Part shown: one piece after another, positions 26,301 through 38,521 of the stretch
How positions within the stretch are numbered: position 1 is the stretch's first letter
Layout: every line of letters starts with the position of its first letter
NCBI GenBank assembly: GCA_030340625.1
Contig: JAOPHQ010000612.1
Coordinates: 72,001-136,000, forward strand
DNA length: 64,000 bases
Source of the DNA: Merluccius polli
Lineage: Eukaryota; Chordata; Actinopteri; Gadiformes; Merlucciidae
Direction: 5' to 3'
Position numbers and translations under genes: made by a program
The notes under the pieces: generated by a model
The model's input: the letters and a program-made list of their open reading frames with translations, nothing else
What the model was told of the DNA's origin: nothing
Databases searched by the model: none

Positions 26301-29300
26301 GCGACGGCTCTGACTACGTAATTAATCAAAACTCCGAATACATATTTCTTTTCGTGGAAAGACTTCAGTGCCGTTCTTTGTTCGTTTCTCAAAGAAAATG
26401 TTAACGTCAGACCAATCACAGCGCGAGGGGCGGAGTCGAAAGTCGAAAGCCGGGCTACCATGACGACAGAGTTGCGACGGTTCCGTGTTAGAGGTAAACA
26501 ATGGCTGCTGCTGCTGGCGAACGGCTGTCTTTCGACTCGGCTTTGGACTCTTCAAGTTAACATTTTATTTGAGAAAAGAACAAAGAACGGCACTGAAGTC
26601 TTTCCTCGAAAAGAAATATGTATTCGGAGTTTTGATTAATTACGTAGTCAGAGCCGTCGCTCTGACTACGTCACCTTCTTCGTTGCTCTGATTGGTTGTA
26701 GCGCTATCCTATTGCGTGCAGAGGGAACTTGAAAGACAACCGTTTATCCCGCCCACACTGCCAATGGAGCTGAGCCAGACCTTACATCTTTCTGATGTGG
26801 GTCTGGCTTGCCAGGCTACTGTTCACCAGCAGCAGCAGCCATTGTTTACCTCTAACACGGAACCGTCGCAACTCTGTCATCATGGTAGCCTGGCTTCCGA
26901 TTCCGCCCCTCACGATTTGATTGGCCTGACTGATTTTCTGTTTCCAGCAGCGCAAAACGACGACAAAAGGCTAGACCCCCTGGCTGCAAATTAAATTTGC
27001 TGCCGCTAGGGGCGTCTAGATTTCTAGGCTAGGTCTTATAATTTCCTTGTGAATCCTGCTTTAATAATAATGTAATGATGCCTTCTTTGTGTGTGTCTGA
27101 TAGAGATCCTTGATTATAGGAAAAAATAAATGATGCTAGCAAAGGTTTTTTAATTTCTTCAAAAAATATCTTATAAAACTCAATAGGAATCCCATCAATC
27201 CCTTGTAATTTACCAGAGGAGAAGGAATTAATGGCATCTAACAACTCTTCTTCTGAAATAACACCTTCACAGCTTTGTTGTTGGGGTATAGAGAGTGCAT
27301 AATCGTTAGCTGGAAAAAATATATTGACATTCTGGCCACAGAGTGGCTCTGGCTCATTTTCGAATTAAATTATAGTCCTAAAGTAATCTACCTCCTCAGA
27401 CAATATATACTGTGGTGCCATAAGAGAGACCCCTTCTCTAGTATATAGCTTCATAACATTTTTGTTAAACTGCATTGCTACGATTTAATCTCAGAAAATG
27501 GGCGGTGCATTTCTCCCCTTTTTCCATCCAGTTGGCCCGCGCTCTGTTTATGATGCCATTCACACGCTCAGAATATAGGTTTTCCAGTTCCATTTTTTTT
27601 CCTTAATTAAATAAACTATTTCCGTTGATGGTTGTTGCATTTCATCCAATCTACTATTCAACTCATTTATTTCATCAATTAAAGTTCTCTCCTTCATCAA
27701 ATACATTTTTTGTTTCCAAGAACCAATTTTAATAGCATGACCCCTAAAAGCACACTTAAATGCTTCCCAAACATTGTGTGGGTTAGAGGAAATTTCATTA
27801 ATTTCAAAAAAATTCTCAATAAACTCTTTAGTTCTTTCAACATAGATGGGGTCCTTTAAACAAGACTGATTAAATTTCCAGTAGCCACGCCCAACGCGGA
27901 TATTCTGCTGCAGGGCCGTGCAGAGACCCTTTGAGGGGCAGGTGCTCAAAAACGCGAGGATTTCTGTTGCGCGATTGTTGAGCGGGGGGGGGGCTAGCGG
28001 AGGATTTCTGTTGCGCGATTGTTGAGCGGGGGGGGGCAAAAGGGCACTTTGGTCCGCTCAAAAGGGCACTTTGGTCCTTCAAAGGGAAAAGGGCAGGGGC
28101 TCGGGCACCCATAGCCCCCCCCTCTGCACGTGCCTGTTCTGCTGTGGTAACCTAGAGTGTGACAATTACATGATCAGATCTTAGGCGGTCACCAATATTA
28201 CATTTTGAGACCATGGGTATTAGAGAAAAAGAGATAAAGAAGTAATCAATGTGACTGGCTTGTTGTCCTCTATGCCATGTATATCTAATAGAATCTGGAT
28301 TCTGAAACCTCCAGATATCCACTAAGTCTAAGGACGCCATAAGGTATTTAATTTCTATCAGTGCTTGAGGATGGTTATTGAATGTGTGAATACCTGCACA
28401 ATCTTTGTTTACATTTAACACTGTATTATAGTCGCCAACTATAATATTTTGGTTATTTTTTTGAGCAGATAGTACATTATGTATTTCTTCAAAAAAACAT
28501 GGATTGTCCTCATTAGGAGCATACGTATATATTCATAATATTTATATGTAGACTATCTACCATTAAATCTAACATAATCCATCTTCCCACTTTGTCAGTT
28601 AGAACTGAATGAACTGTGTGCTGCACTTCCTTTTTAATTAACACCATAACACCTCTACTATTGCTAAGGCCATGGCAAAAATATATAGGCCCATTCCATT
28701 CTGCACTCCACTCATTTTCCGGACTGGAGTGTATCTCTTGCAAACAGAAAATTGTAACATTTTCTTTATCTTGCAGCCAAGTAAAAATTTTATTTCTTTT
28801 GGAGAAATTCGCCAAACCATTACAATTATAAGTAGCAATTCCAATATTACAACTTGTCATGCTTTAATTGAGAAAGAAAAACAAAACAAAAACAAAGACA
28901 AATGGAGCCAATGTCATAACCCAAAGTAGAACTTAATTTCATACATCCAACACAAAGGACATTAACCAACATACATATAACACACGTAGACAGATACAAA
29001 AACACTTGCCTGTATTTCCTGACCATTCATCCATAGGTAGCATAAGTGCTGTCCTGAAACCCTCCTACCAAATCAATATCCATTGGTGAAAAAAATTACA
29101 ATACGGGCCTTTGAGGTCATGCCACAAAAAGAAAAACAAAGTCTCCATCTAAAGGGAAATACCTTCTTTTTTTTTAATTCCTTTTTTTTTGCTTTTTAAA
29201 GATAATAATAATAATAATAATAATAAAGACCCCCGCCCCCCCCCCCCCCCCCCCCCCCCTCCATCACATACCCACACCCATCTCTCCCCATTTTCCATTA

Positions 29301-30544
29301 ACAAAAACCCATAATAACACCAAGAATACCACACAGACACAAAAAAATACTAAATTAATTAAATTAACACACACACAGGTTACCTATAAGGCACCAATCG
29401 CACACCACACCATCACAAATAACACATATGCTTCTAACCCGCAAAGTACTAATAATGATACTACTACTATTAAGGATAGAACTAATAATAACATGGGGAG
29501 AAATAATTTGAGAAGAAAAAGATAAAATAAAGTAAAATAAAATAAAGTAAAACTAAAGTAGGAGAGAGAGAGAGAGAGAGAGGGAGAGAGAGGGAGAGAG
29601 AGAGAGGTTACATCGACTCTGCACATCGGAAAAGTTCACATCTGTTTCAAGTCACTCAGGTCTTTGTTAAATTGTTCATCACTCACATTGCCCAGGGTTC
29701 TTCTCTGCCTCTTGCACCAGATCGTATATACTCCGATTAGCTCCTTGTTTTCTGCTCCTCTCCCATCGTTGCTGCCGGCCGTTGTGCGCCTCGGGACGTG
29801 CTAGTTCTCGGAGTTCTGGAGCAGTGGGGAGAAGTCCTCGCTCCAGGAGCTCCTTGGCTGCCGACTGTGCATTTCCGTAGGTCTGCGAAGTTCCATCTTC
29901 ATTAACCACTTTCAGTTTAGCCTGGGCCAGAATATGTGATTTTATATTCCTGGCTTTAAGTTGATCCCTAATAAGTTTATACTGAGCTCTCTGTTGTTTC
30001 ACCCGTGGGGAGAAGTCGTGATCAATGAAAATGCGCTTCCCCTTGTAGGTCAATTCCTTCTTCCTCCATGCCGTGTGTAATTTTTTTTGTTTTGTTTCAA
30101 ACTCCAAGAAGGTGGCAATTATTGGTCTGGTGTGGTCACTGCCTTCTCTGTACACACGATGCGCCCTGACAATATTAAAATCGCTGGGTATATTCAGCAT
30201 CTCATTAAACAGTTTTTTGAGAAAGGCAGTCATATTGTCCCCTCAGTCAATCTTTATACTCCCACCTGAATGACCCTCGCCAGGGACTGGATGTTTCACT
30301 TCTTAGAGCATGGTCATGGGAAGATACCCACCACACACAGGCCTTTTCGCAATTGCAAGGATGCTTCCTAAATATATAAATGGATATCCCATAAGGCTGT
30401 GGGGCACAAACACCAGCATAAAGACCTGCTTCATTTTTGAGATAATAACACAAGCATCTTCCACGATGAAGGCTTATGGCCACAGGAAAATACTGTACTA
30501 CAATAAAATGTTGGGAACAGTGCATCATTGTAAACAGTGGAAGA

Positions 30545-30605
<61 letters not shown>

Positions 30606-31365
30606 CAGTGTCCAATGTACAACCCCCTTTAGGTTAGGGAGGACACATGGCATTTTCACTCCTCATGAGACCATCTCCATTGAGGACCATCAAAGAGATG
30701 ATTTCATCTGACTTTTTGGCGAGGCATGATAGCTATATAACTAAACCATTTGTAGTTTCCTAGTGTGACCGTGCGGCACATAGAGTTTCACTATATCCAC
30801 CGCATGTTTTGTCACACAGATCTCATAAAACAATAGAGCAATACATTCCTGGTTAATGAGTTTGGTTTTATGGTTGCCTGCTTTGGCCCTTTAATATTGC
30901 TAACAGTAGACAGTTAGTAGACATCAATTTACTGCTGACCCCTGATCTCCTGTGTCTTGGTAGAGTGATAATGCCTGTTAATCAATAGATAACTGATAGT
31001 GGTGTCTTATGATGTTCATGTATTTCGGCCTTTAACACTTGTTGTTTTATCTCTGTTAGCTTATCTATCCATTCTATTGCCTCTGGATAATGTTTGGTAG
31101 AAGTCTACTCTAAAATATTTAGAATGTTGCATGGATCTATCCGTCTGTCTGTCCGTCTATCCGGATGCCTGCTTGTCCATCTGTCTGTCATTAATATATT
31201 GATAGATAACTAAAAGTGGTGTCGTATGATGTATTTTGATGAAGCCTTTACCTTGTTGTCTTATCTGTTAGTTTATCTATGTATTTCACTGCATCTGGAT
31301 AATAGTTTTCTAGAAGTCTGCTCTAAAGTATTCTATCCATATCTATATATATATATCCAATCACT

Positions 31366-31420
<55 letters not shown>

Positions 31421-31805
31421 GTCCGTCCGTCCGTCTGTCTGTCTGTCTGTCAACCAACCAAATCCAACCAAATCCCTGGATGTCGTAGTCTTATGTGTCT
31501 GTGTAATGGGGGACAGGCAGGAAGTGAATTTGGCCGCAGGGAGACAGTTTGGTGTGCTTGTGTGGTTCCTCAGGTGGAGCCCACAGCCTACATGGACACC
31601 TGTCTGTACCTGTACTGTAGCCTGGGCCCCAGAGAGAGGGACGGGGCTGTTTGTGACACCCTGGCCAGCTACGCCCGCGAGTGTGCCCAGCAGCATGTCA
31701 TCACTATCTGGAGGACAGCCACCCTTTGTGGTAAAATAATGCTTGGTTCAGGACTTTGGACCTGTAGGTGCTGTTGATTGTTCCAAGCGCGTATTAAAGT
31801 AATAG

Positions 31806-31879
<74 letters not shown>

Positions 31880-32291
31880 ACTACTAGTAACGGCTCCCTC
31901 AGAGCTTCCATGTTGTATTTACGTGTGGTCTTTTCCATATTAGTCCTCCTTGACACTAAGCACTGGTTTTGACCTGTTTCTCCCCCACCCCCCCCCTCCC
32001 CAGGCCGTGTGTGTCCCAGGGGCCAGGTGTTTTCAGACTGCGTCTCCTCCTGCCCCCCCAGCTGCACATGGCCCCAGCCCCCCGGACACGGCACTGCCCT
32101 CGGCTCCTGCCGGGAGGAGTGTGTGGGGGGCTGTGAGTGCTCCCCAGGCCTCTACCTCCACCAGGGGCTCTGCCTGGAAAGGAACAACTGCCCCTGTTTC
32201 CACAGAAGACAAACCTACCAGCCAGGGGCCACCATACAGAAACAGTGCAATACCTGGTGAGTTTTGTTGTATTAGGTGTGTGTGTGTCTGT

Positions 32292-32336
<45 letters not shown>

Positions 32337-33028
32337 ATTGCACATGTATATCAAAAGTTCATATAAGCTTTGTTGTTTACTTTATGATTTGTCTCTGCTT
32401 TTCACCCCCTACCACCCCTGCCAGTGTGTGTCAGACAGGCCAGTGGCAGTGTACGGGGGAGAGGTGCGCTGCCCAGTGCATGCTGATGGGGGCGCTACAG
32501 ATCACTACCTTTGACAGGAAGAGGTATTCTCTTCAGGGAGGAACTTGTGCCTTCACTGCTGTGGAGGTGAGACAACAGTAAAGCCATTGCTAAACTAGAG
32601 TAGCTCGAGATAGCAACACTCCAAATTGCATACCTTGTCTTTTTACTTTTAGTATGTACTGATGCTGCCCTTACAAAGTACGTACTGTTGTTGTAGTACG
32701 ACATCCTGGTATTTTTGCCATACTGTATTTGACATACTATGTATTGGGATATACTTAATATTTGTCTGGCATACTAAATAGTATGGTAGTATGGGTATTG
32801 GAACGCAGTTAAAGCCAAGTCGAGATAGCAACACAAACATAAAGACATAGCTAGTTATAGCAACACAAACTGTGTGTGTGTATGGTGCGGGTTATATGTA
32901 CCTCAAAGATGTAGTCCACTTTTAATTGAACCAATTTCCAATGCAAATTATTGATATTGTGAAATCGTTTTTATTTAAAATACATGTTTCTGAATATTGA
33001 AAAGTAAAATAATATTTTACATAATACA

Positions 33029-33075
<47 letters not shown>

Positions 33076-36000
33076 ACGTGCATGCGTGCGCCAACCCAGG
33101 ACTTTGTGGACAGAAAGTTGGTGGTGGGCATGCGGTGTGGAGAGTGTGACACATGGGTGGGGGGAGGAAGAGGCAGAGGAGGAGGAGGAGGAGGAGGAGG
33201 AGGGGGGCTGGGCTGTCTCAGGGAGATGTCAATCACAGCTCTCCGAACTACTGTCACCATCAGCGACACTGGTGAGCCAGGTTGTATTTATCTAGTCATT
33301 CATTCACTTAAACATTGTAATATCTCAGCCCTGGTTTGTTGCTTGTTAAACCTGCCCCAAGAGAGAATTGGTTGTGCACATGCACAGGGTCGGCAAAAAC
33401 AGTAAATGTGCAATCAAAAACATTAAGTGTACACACAAAACACAAACCTAGCCCTACCACAACCTATTTCTGACACATAATGGATACACATGCATATTGC
33501 ACTAGAAATCCGTTCATATTCCTTCACCTCATGAACAACGCTTCCCCATTGAACTCCCACTAATCAGGTCCTCCGTGACACCAATTCAGGTCAAGTCCAT
33601 GATATTGCAGTAGCATTTTATCACAATAAAACGTTATGAAAGGCTTCAAAGGCCCCGTCCAAATTATATTGAGAAACCTTGAGACACATTACCGGGATCC
33701 GCCTACTCTGATAAGGAGTGCTAGGTGCCAGGCAAACAGATAGGAGATGCAGACATATGCGTAACTAAAGGCAACAGAAATTGCGGTATAGTTCAATTCA
33801 CAGCAATGTCAGTAAGGCAAGAAGGCAATGATAAAATACAAGTGTAAAATGTTCTGCAAATCCTATTCCTACTCCTAGTGTTCTGGACCATTGGTGATAG
33901 TGTCAGGTACAAGGGAAAGCGATCATTCTGTTTATATTGAATTTTTCATCACTGTACTACGTCTCCATCAGTTACTTATGAGTTAATGGTACACTTTAAA
34001 GAACACATAACACTACCTATTCACGGGTAGGTTGAAGTAATTTGAAGTGATTAACAGTATGACAGGTGGTACGAGTTTTAGCAAATTTTGATGCCCAACA
34101 GAATCAAAATAAAGTATTTATGAGGAAATTAGGTATAATCTGGTTGCGTGTCTGTGCAGTACATCGCCTCTTTCCAAAGCAAGTGTTTGTAAGAGGATGA
34201 GTAAAAGTTCCAGTTGTTTTTTTGAATGCATTCCTGGACTCTTAGGCACTGTGATGCTGAACGGGCAGAGAGAAGCGTTGCCGGTGGTGACGGCAGATCT
34301 GGTGGTGCGGAGGGCCTCCTCCTCCTTCCTCATGGTGCAGACATTTGGAGCCCAGCTGCTCTGGCACCTGGAAGGACCCCTGGCCCTTATTACCCTGCAG
34401 CCAGGCTTCGCACACAAGGTCCACATGCACACTCAAACAGTGTCAAACATTGGTCAGAGGATGTTTTATATGAGTAATGGAAGATATGCATTTTGTTCTT
34501 TTGTACAATGCTCTCTGTTGACGGCAGGTGCGCGGCCTGTGTGGCACCCTGACATGGAATCAGCACGATGACTTCACCACCCCCGAGGGAGACGTGGAGA
34601 CCAGTGTGTCGTCGTTCACTGCAAAGTTCACCACGGAGCACTGTGCCCTGCCGACAGGGGGTCTGGCGCCCCCGGACCCCTGCACCACGTACACCCAGCG
34701 GAGACACTATGCAGACAGCATGTGCTCCATCATCCACAGCTCTGTCTTTCAGGTCCGTGCCCTGTGAGGGTGCAGGCTGGAGGGTGCTAGGGTCCTAGCC
34801 TTTGTTGTTCTTGAAGAGGGAATGCAATCAATTGTTTATTTGTTTGTTCGGCAAGATGCCAACTATGATAATCACAATCACCACATGGGTTGGTCAGGTT
34901 AAAGATGGCACAGCAAGTTGTATGTTGTGTCTATTGTCTATTGCGGTGCACTGGTATACCTAACAAGAATAGATAACTGAAACGGAGAAGTCAGTGGTAA
35001 CAGGGTGGTCTTCTCCCTGGGGGTCCTGGCAGGCATGTCATGACGTGGTGGAGAGGGAGCCATACCTGCGTCTGTGCCAGTCGGAGGTGTGCGGCTGTGA
35101 CCGGCAGAGGGCATGCCACTGTACCGTCCTCACTGCCTATGCCCGCCACTGTGCCCAGGAGGGGGTGGCCATCCCCTGGCGCAACCACACCTTCTGTCGT
35201 AAGTAGGGGCCCGCGGAAGCCTTGTGAGACCGTCCCGATCTTGCAAGTCCACATTCTGTTTCTCTCTGAAGATCGGTCTGGCCAGGCTTCAAGATGTGCG
35301 CTTGTGACCGAACCACAGTGTTTCGGACCAATCAGCATTCTATGAGGACCTTCTGGCAGATACGTGGTTTTTAGGGCGTAGGTGTGACGGCAGCAAGAAG
35401 TGACTGTTCATTTGAAAACAACAATGGCGGCTCCTAAAGTGGTTGGTGTAGATGCCGCTATAGCATCAATTATATCTGAACTGGAGAGTATTTCTCCATT
35501 GAAAGAAGAGCGAAGAACACCACTCAAGGCTTTTCTCGATGGAAAAGGTGTTTACGCTCTCCTACGTCATATGGTTTATTGATCTGTTTGGTTGAAGTTA
35601 GCCTGTGATAGACAGATGGTTCAAGTATTTTCCAAACAAGAATTTCCACGGATGACTTCCCAGATGGTTCTATGCGTCACGTTGTGCTTGCATGCATTGG
35701 TCAGGCTGCGACAAAAGTGTTAGTGTTGCGAAGCCTCCAAGTTAGCCAACATCTGCAGACTACCACAACTGCCAAACATTCTCTTTTTTTCTCTTTTGTT
35801 TTTCTTCTCTACCCCTCTTCTATCGCTCATCACCCGCTCTCCCCTCCTCTCTCCCCCTTCCTTGTTCTCTCCCCTCATTTTAACCTCCTCCACTAATCTC
35901 CTCTCCCCCTCTTCTATCCCTCTCATTCTCTCCTCTCTCCTCCTCTGCCTCCTCCATTCCTTTCCTCTCCTCGTTCTCTCCCCTCATTTGTAACCTCCTC

Positions 36001-37608
36001 CACTAATCTCCTCTCCTCTCCCCCTCTTCTATCCCTCTCATGTTCTCCTCTCCCCTCTCCTCTGCAGCGATACACTGTTCAGGGGGTAAGGTGTACCAGG
36101 AGTGCGGCCGTGCGTGTGGTGGCTCCTGTTCGGACCTGCGGCAGGGTTGGAGCTGTGACGAAGATGAGGATGAGGCTGATGGTGGTAAAGGTGACGTGCG
36201 GACCACACAGAGCTGTGTGCCTGGGTGTCAGTGTCCCCCAGGTCTAGCTGAAGACCACCTGGACCAGTGCGTGCCTCTCGCCATGTGCCCCTGTGTGCAG
36301 GGAGACAGGACCTACCAGCCCGGCGCTGCTGTCCAACTCAACTGCAACACTTGGTATGTGTGTCCACATGCTGTGATGTTGAGAAGAACCAATCATTCAG
36401 GCCACATTGTTTTAACATCAAGGATGGCAGCAGCTCTGTAAAGGTAGAGCAGGTTATCTGGTGTGTTCATGGTTTTATTGCTGAACTTGTCCTCACCCAT
36501 TAAGAGCTCCCAATAAGCTAAGCTACCTTGCATAGATGGCAACCAGTTCTAATGGCCCATAGGTTATCTTGAGACCCCCACGTTGGGAAGCACATATTTA
36601 GTCCATGAATTATTAATTCTCATAGGAGCAAAGGACGGCTCGTGCTAAGTGGAGGAGGCAGATCGATGCTTTCCCTGTGTCATGAATGGGTTAAAGGCAA
36701 CACCACTCCTTGCACTGTGTAAAAATGTAGAAGATGATGTCAATGAAAAAATGTAAATGTCTTGTCTGTTGTGCTGTGTGTCTGACCCATGCTGCTGATT
36801 TGTTCTTGTTGCTTTTGTAGCTGGGTCAGAGTTCAGAGGTGCAGTGGTCAATTTCCTCTCAGTCTCCCCATGAAGAGCTAAGTGCTGTCTGAGGTGGTAA
36901 AACTGTAACTAACATAAGCCATTCTTAGTCATTCACCCTAAATCCAAACTGAATTCTAGAGCACTTGAGAAGGCTATTGGCTCAGGTGCCCATATTATTT
37001 ATACTGCACAGTGTAAAGTATCCCCCTGATATGACTGCTGTTTGTTTTATTGTTTTAATGACTTTACAATGGTGGACCTTTGACATCTTATCTGATGTCA
37101 GTAGAATACACATTATGCAGGTAATCTGAAACAGCATATTACGTTTTCTGAAGCAATGTTGTATGCTGTTTCCCATGTCATAGTATTGACATGAATACAA
37201 CATTTATATCTATATTCTTATTTCACCATATACTACTCAAGCATACTTCAGATCTATCTCCTAACAAATCATCACACAAGCTGCAGGTGTATTTCACAGC
37301 AATGGAGGCTGTGCAAACATGAGTCTACATGTCCTATCAGGGTGGAGAGTTTAATTTGTATTTGCAGGCTGCGGCCCCTTCACAGAAAATATGTGTACAT
37401 TAATTAAACTGCAGTGATTGATAAAATACCCGGATTGGTTTAACAATGACCAACCAAGTTAGGTGCAAGAAGTGATTACTGGCAATCATCATTAGAATTG
37501 AATCTCCTGGAACCAGACTGGAGGGCAAGATGGGAAAGGGTAGTGAGACACAGTGAGGGGTCCCACTAGTCACATGACACTATAGGAGACATGAGCCCTG
37601 AGCTTGTC

Positions 37609-37660
<52 letters not shown>

Positions 37661-38140
37661 TTAATGGACAGTAACTGTTTCTTGAGGCAGAGACTATCGC
37701 ATTTGCATTTTGATTCCTCATCATCCAAAGACTTAAACCAGATCTCCCTAATAAGTGTGAGGTGTGAATTAATAATATGGGGTAATAATATGGGCTCAAT
37801 GTTGAAGTTAATTGCTCGGTATAAAAGCAAATGTGAGTCACTTAAAATGTGCACTAAGTTCTAGTGGCAATATATTGCTCAATAGCTACAATCGGATTAA
37901 TAAATGTATGTTAAGATAATGCGTTAATAATTAATGACTGCACTTTGTCTTGCATGGTCTGGAGTCCCTGGTGGTGCGAGAGCTCTGATGAAATCACTCT
38001 ATGTTCCTGCTCCTCCCACCACAGGATAGGTTGATTTCATCCTATTTCTTCACCACAAGACTGCTTCACTCAGCCATTACTCACTAGACCTCTTCCAAAC
38101 TCATTTACTTCACTTAAACCACAATTGCCAAGTACTTAAG

Positions 38141-38172
<32 letters not shown>

Positions 38173-38484
38173 ATTGTGGGAGAAATTTCTGATCAAAGAC
38201 TCTTGCTGAATCAACTATAGGTGCTTATCAATGGAAAAGGTCAGTGTGTGCTCAACTGTGAAAACACAGAGCCAGGTGGGCCCCAAAGAGCTGGGGCCCA
38301 TCTGCCCCCAGCTCTTTGATCGCAACTATATAATATACAACTATATAACTATATAATATACAACTATATATATAATTTTGCATTTGTATCCTGTCCCATC
38401 AGACTCACTCCGGTCTTCAAACAACAAAATAATTCAGCACCTGATGTGCTGAGTTTCTTACTACTGGCACAAGAACATTCTCTA

Positions 38485-38521
<37 letters not shown>

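Larger units (their letters stand above)
24181..28860 (-). pseudogene. L1 ORF2 (endonuclease and reverse transcriptase), broken
   Basis: Pieces in order on the minus strand: endonuclease start at 28860 (ATYNCNGL, FCLQEIHSS), endonuclease end at 28152 (HIDYFFIS, RSDHVIVTL), linker to 27560, RT start at 27244-27029 (GKLQGIDGIPIEFYK), RT middle 26142-25895 (NWRPLTLL, DQTGFIKGRFIGDN), RT palm at 25914-25588 (GVRQGCQLSPYLF, LYADDAIFF, box at about 25662-25651), thumb to 24801 and a CCHC motif (CKFCNEEVEGQLHLFFYC) ending at 24181. Stops, frameshifts and the insertion at 26143-27031 make it inactive. Confidence 0.85.
23824..30242 (-). mobile_element. L1-type LINE, 5' truncated, with nested insertions
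   Basis: A minus-strand non-LTR retrotransposon of about 6.4 kb including two later insertions. Order on the minus strand: ORF1 part, AP endonuclease, reverse transcriptase, C-terminal CCHC region, AT-rich tail at the left. The flanks match for 12 of 13 bases: TCAGTCGATCTTT at 23811-23823 and TCAGTCAATCTTT at 30243-30255, a likely target-site duplication. The element starts within ORF1, so it is 5' truncated. The left copy of the duplication overlaps the exon 9 splice donor region of sspo. Confidence 0.85.

Noticed and set aside
26485..26994. Independent protein genes with EQRTALKSF
   Set aside because: They are the two arms of one inverted-repeat element; no Walker A or later helicase motifs, so no functional gene.
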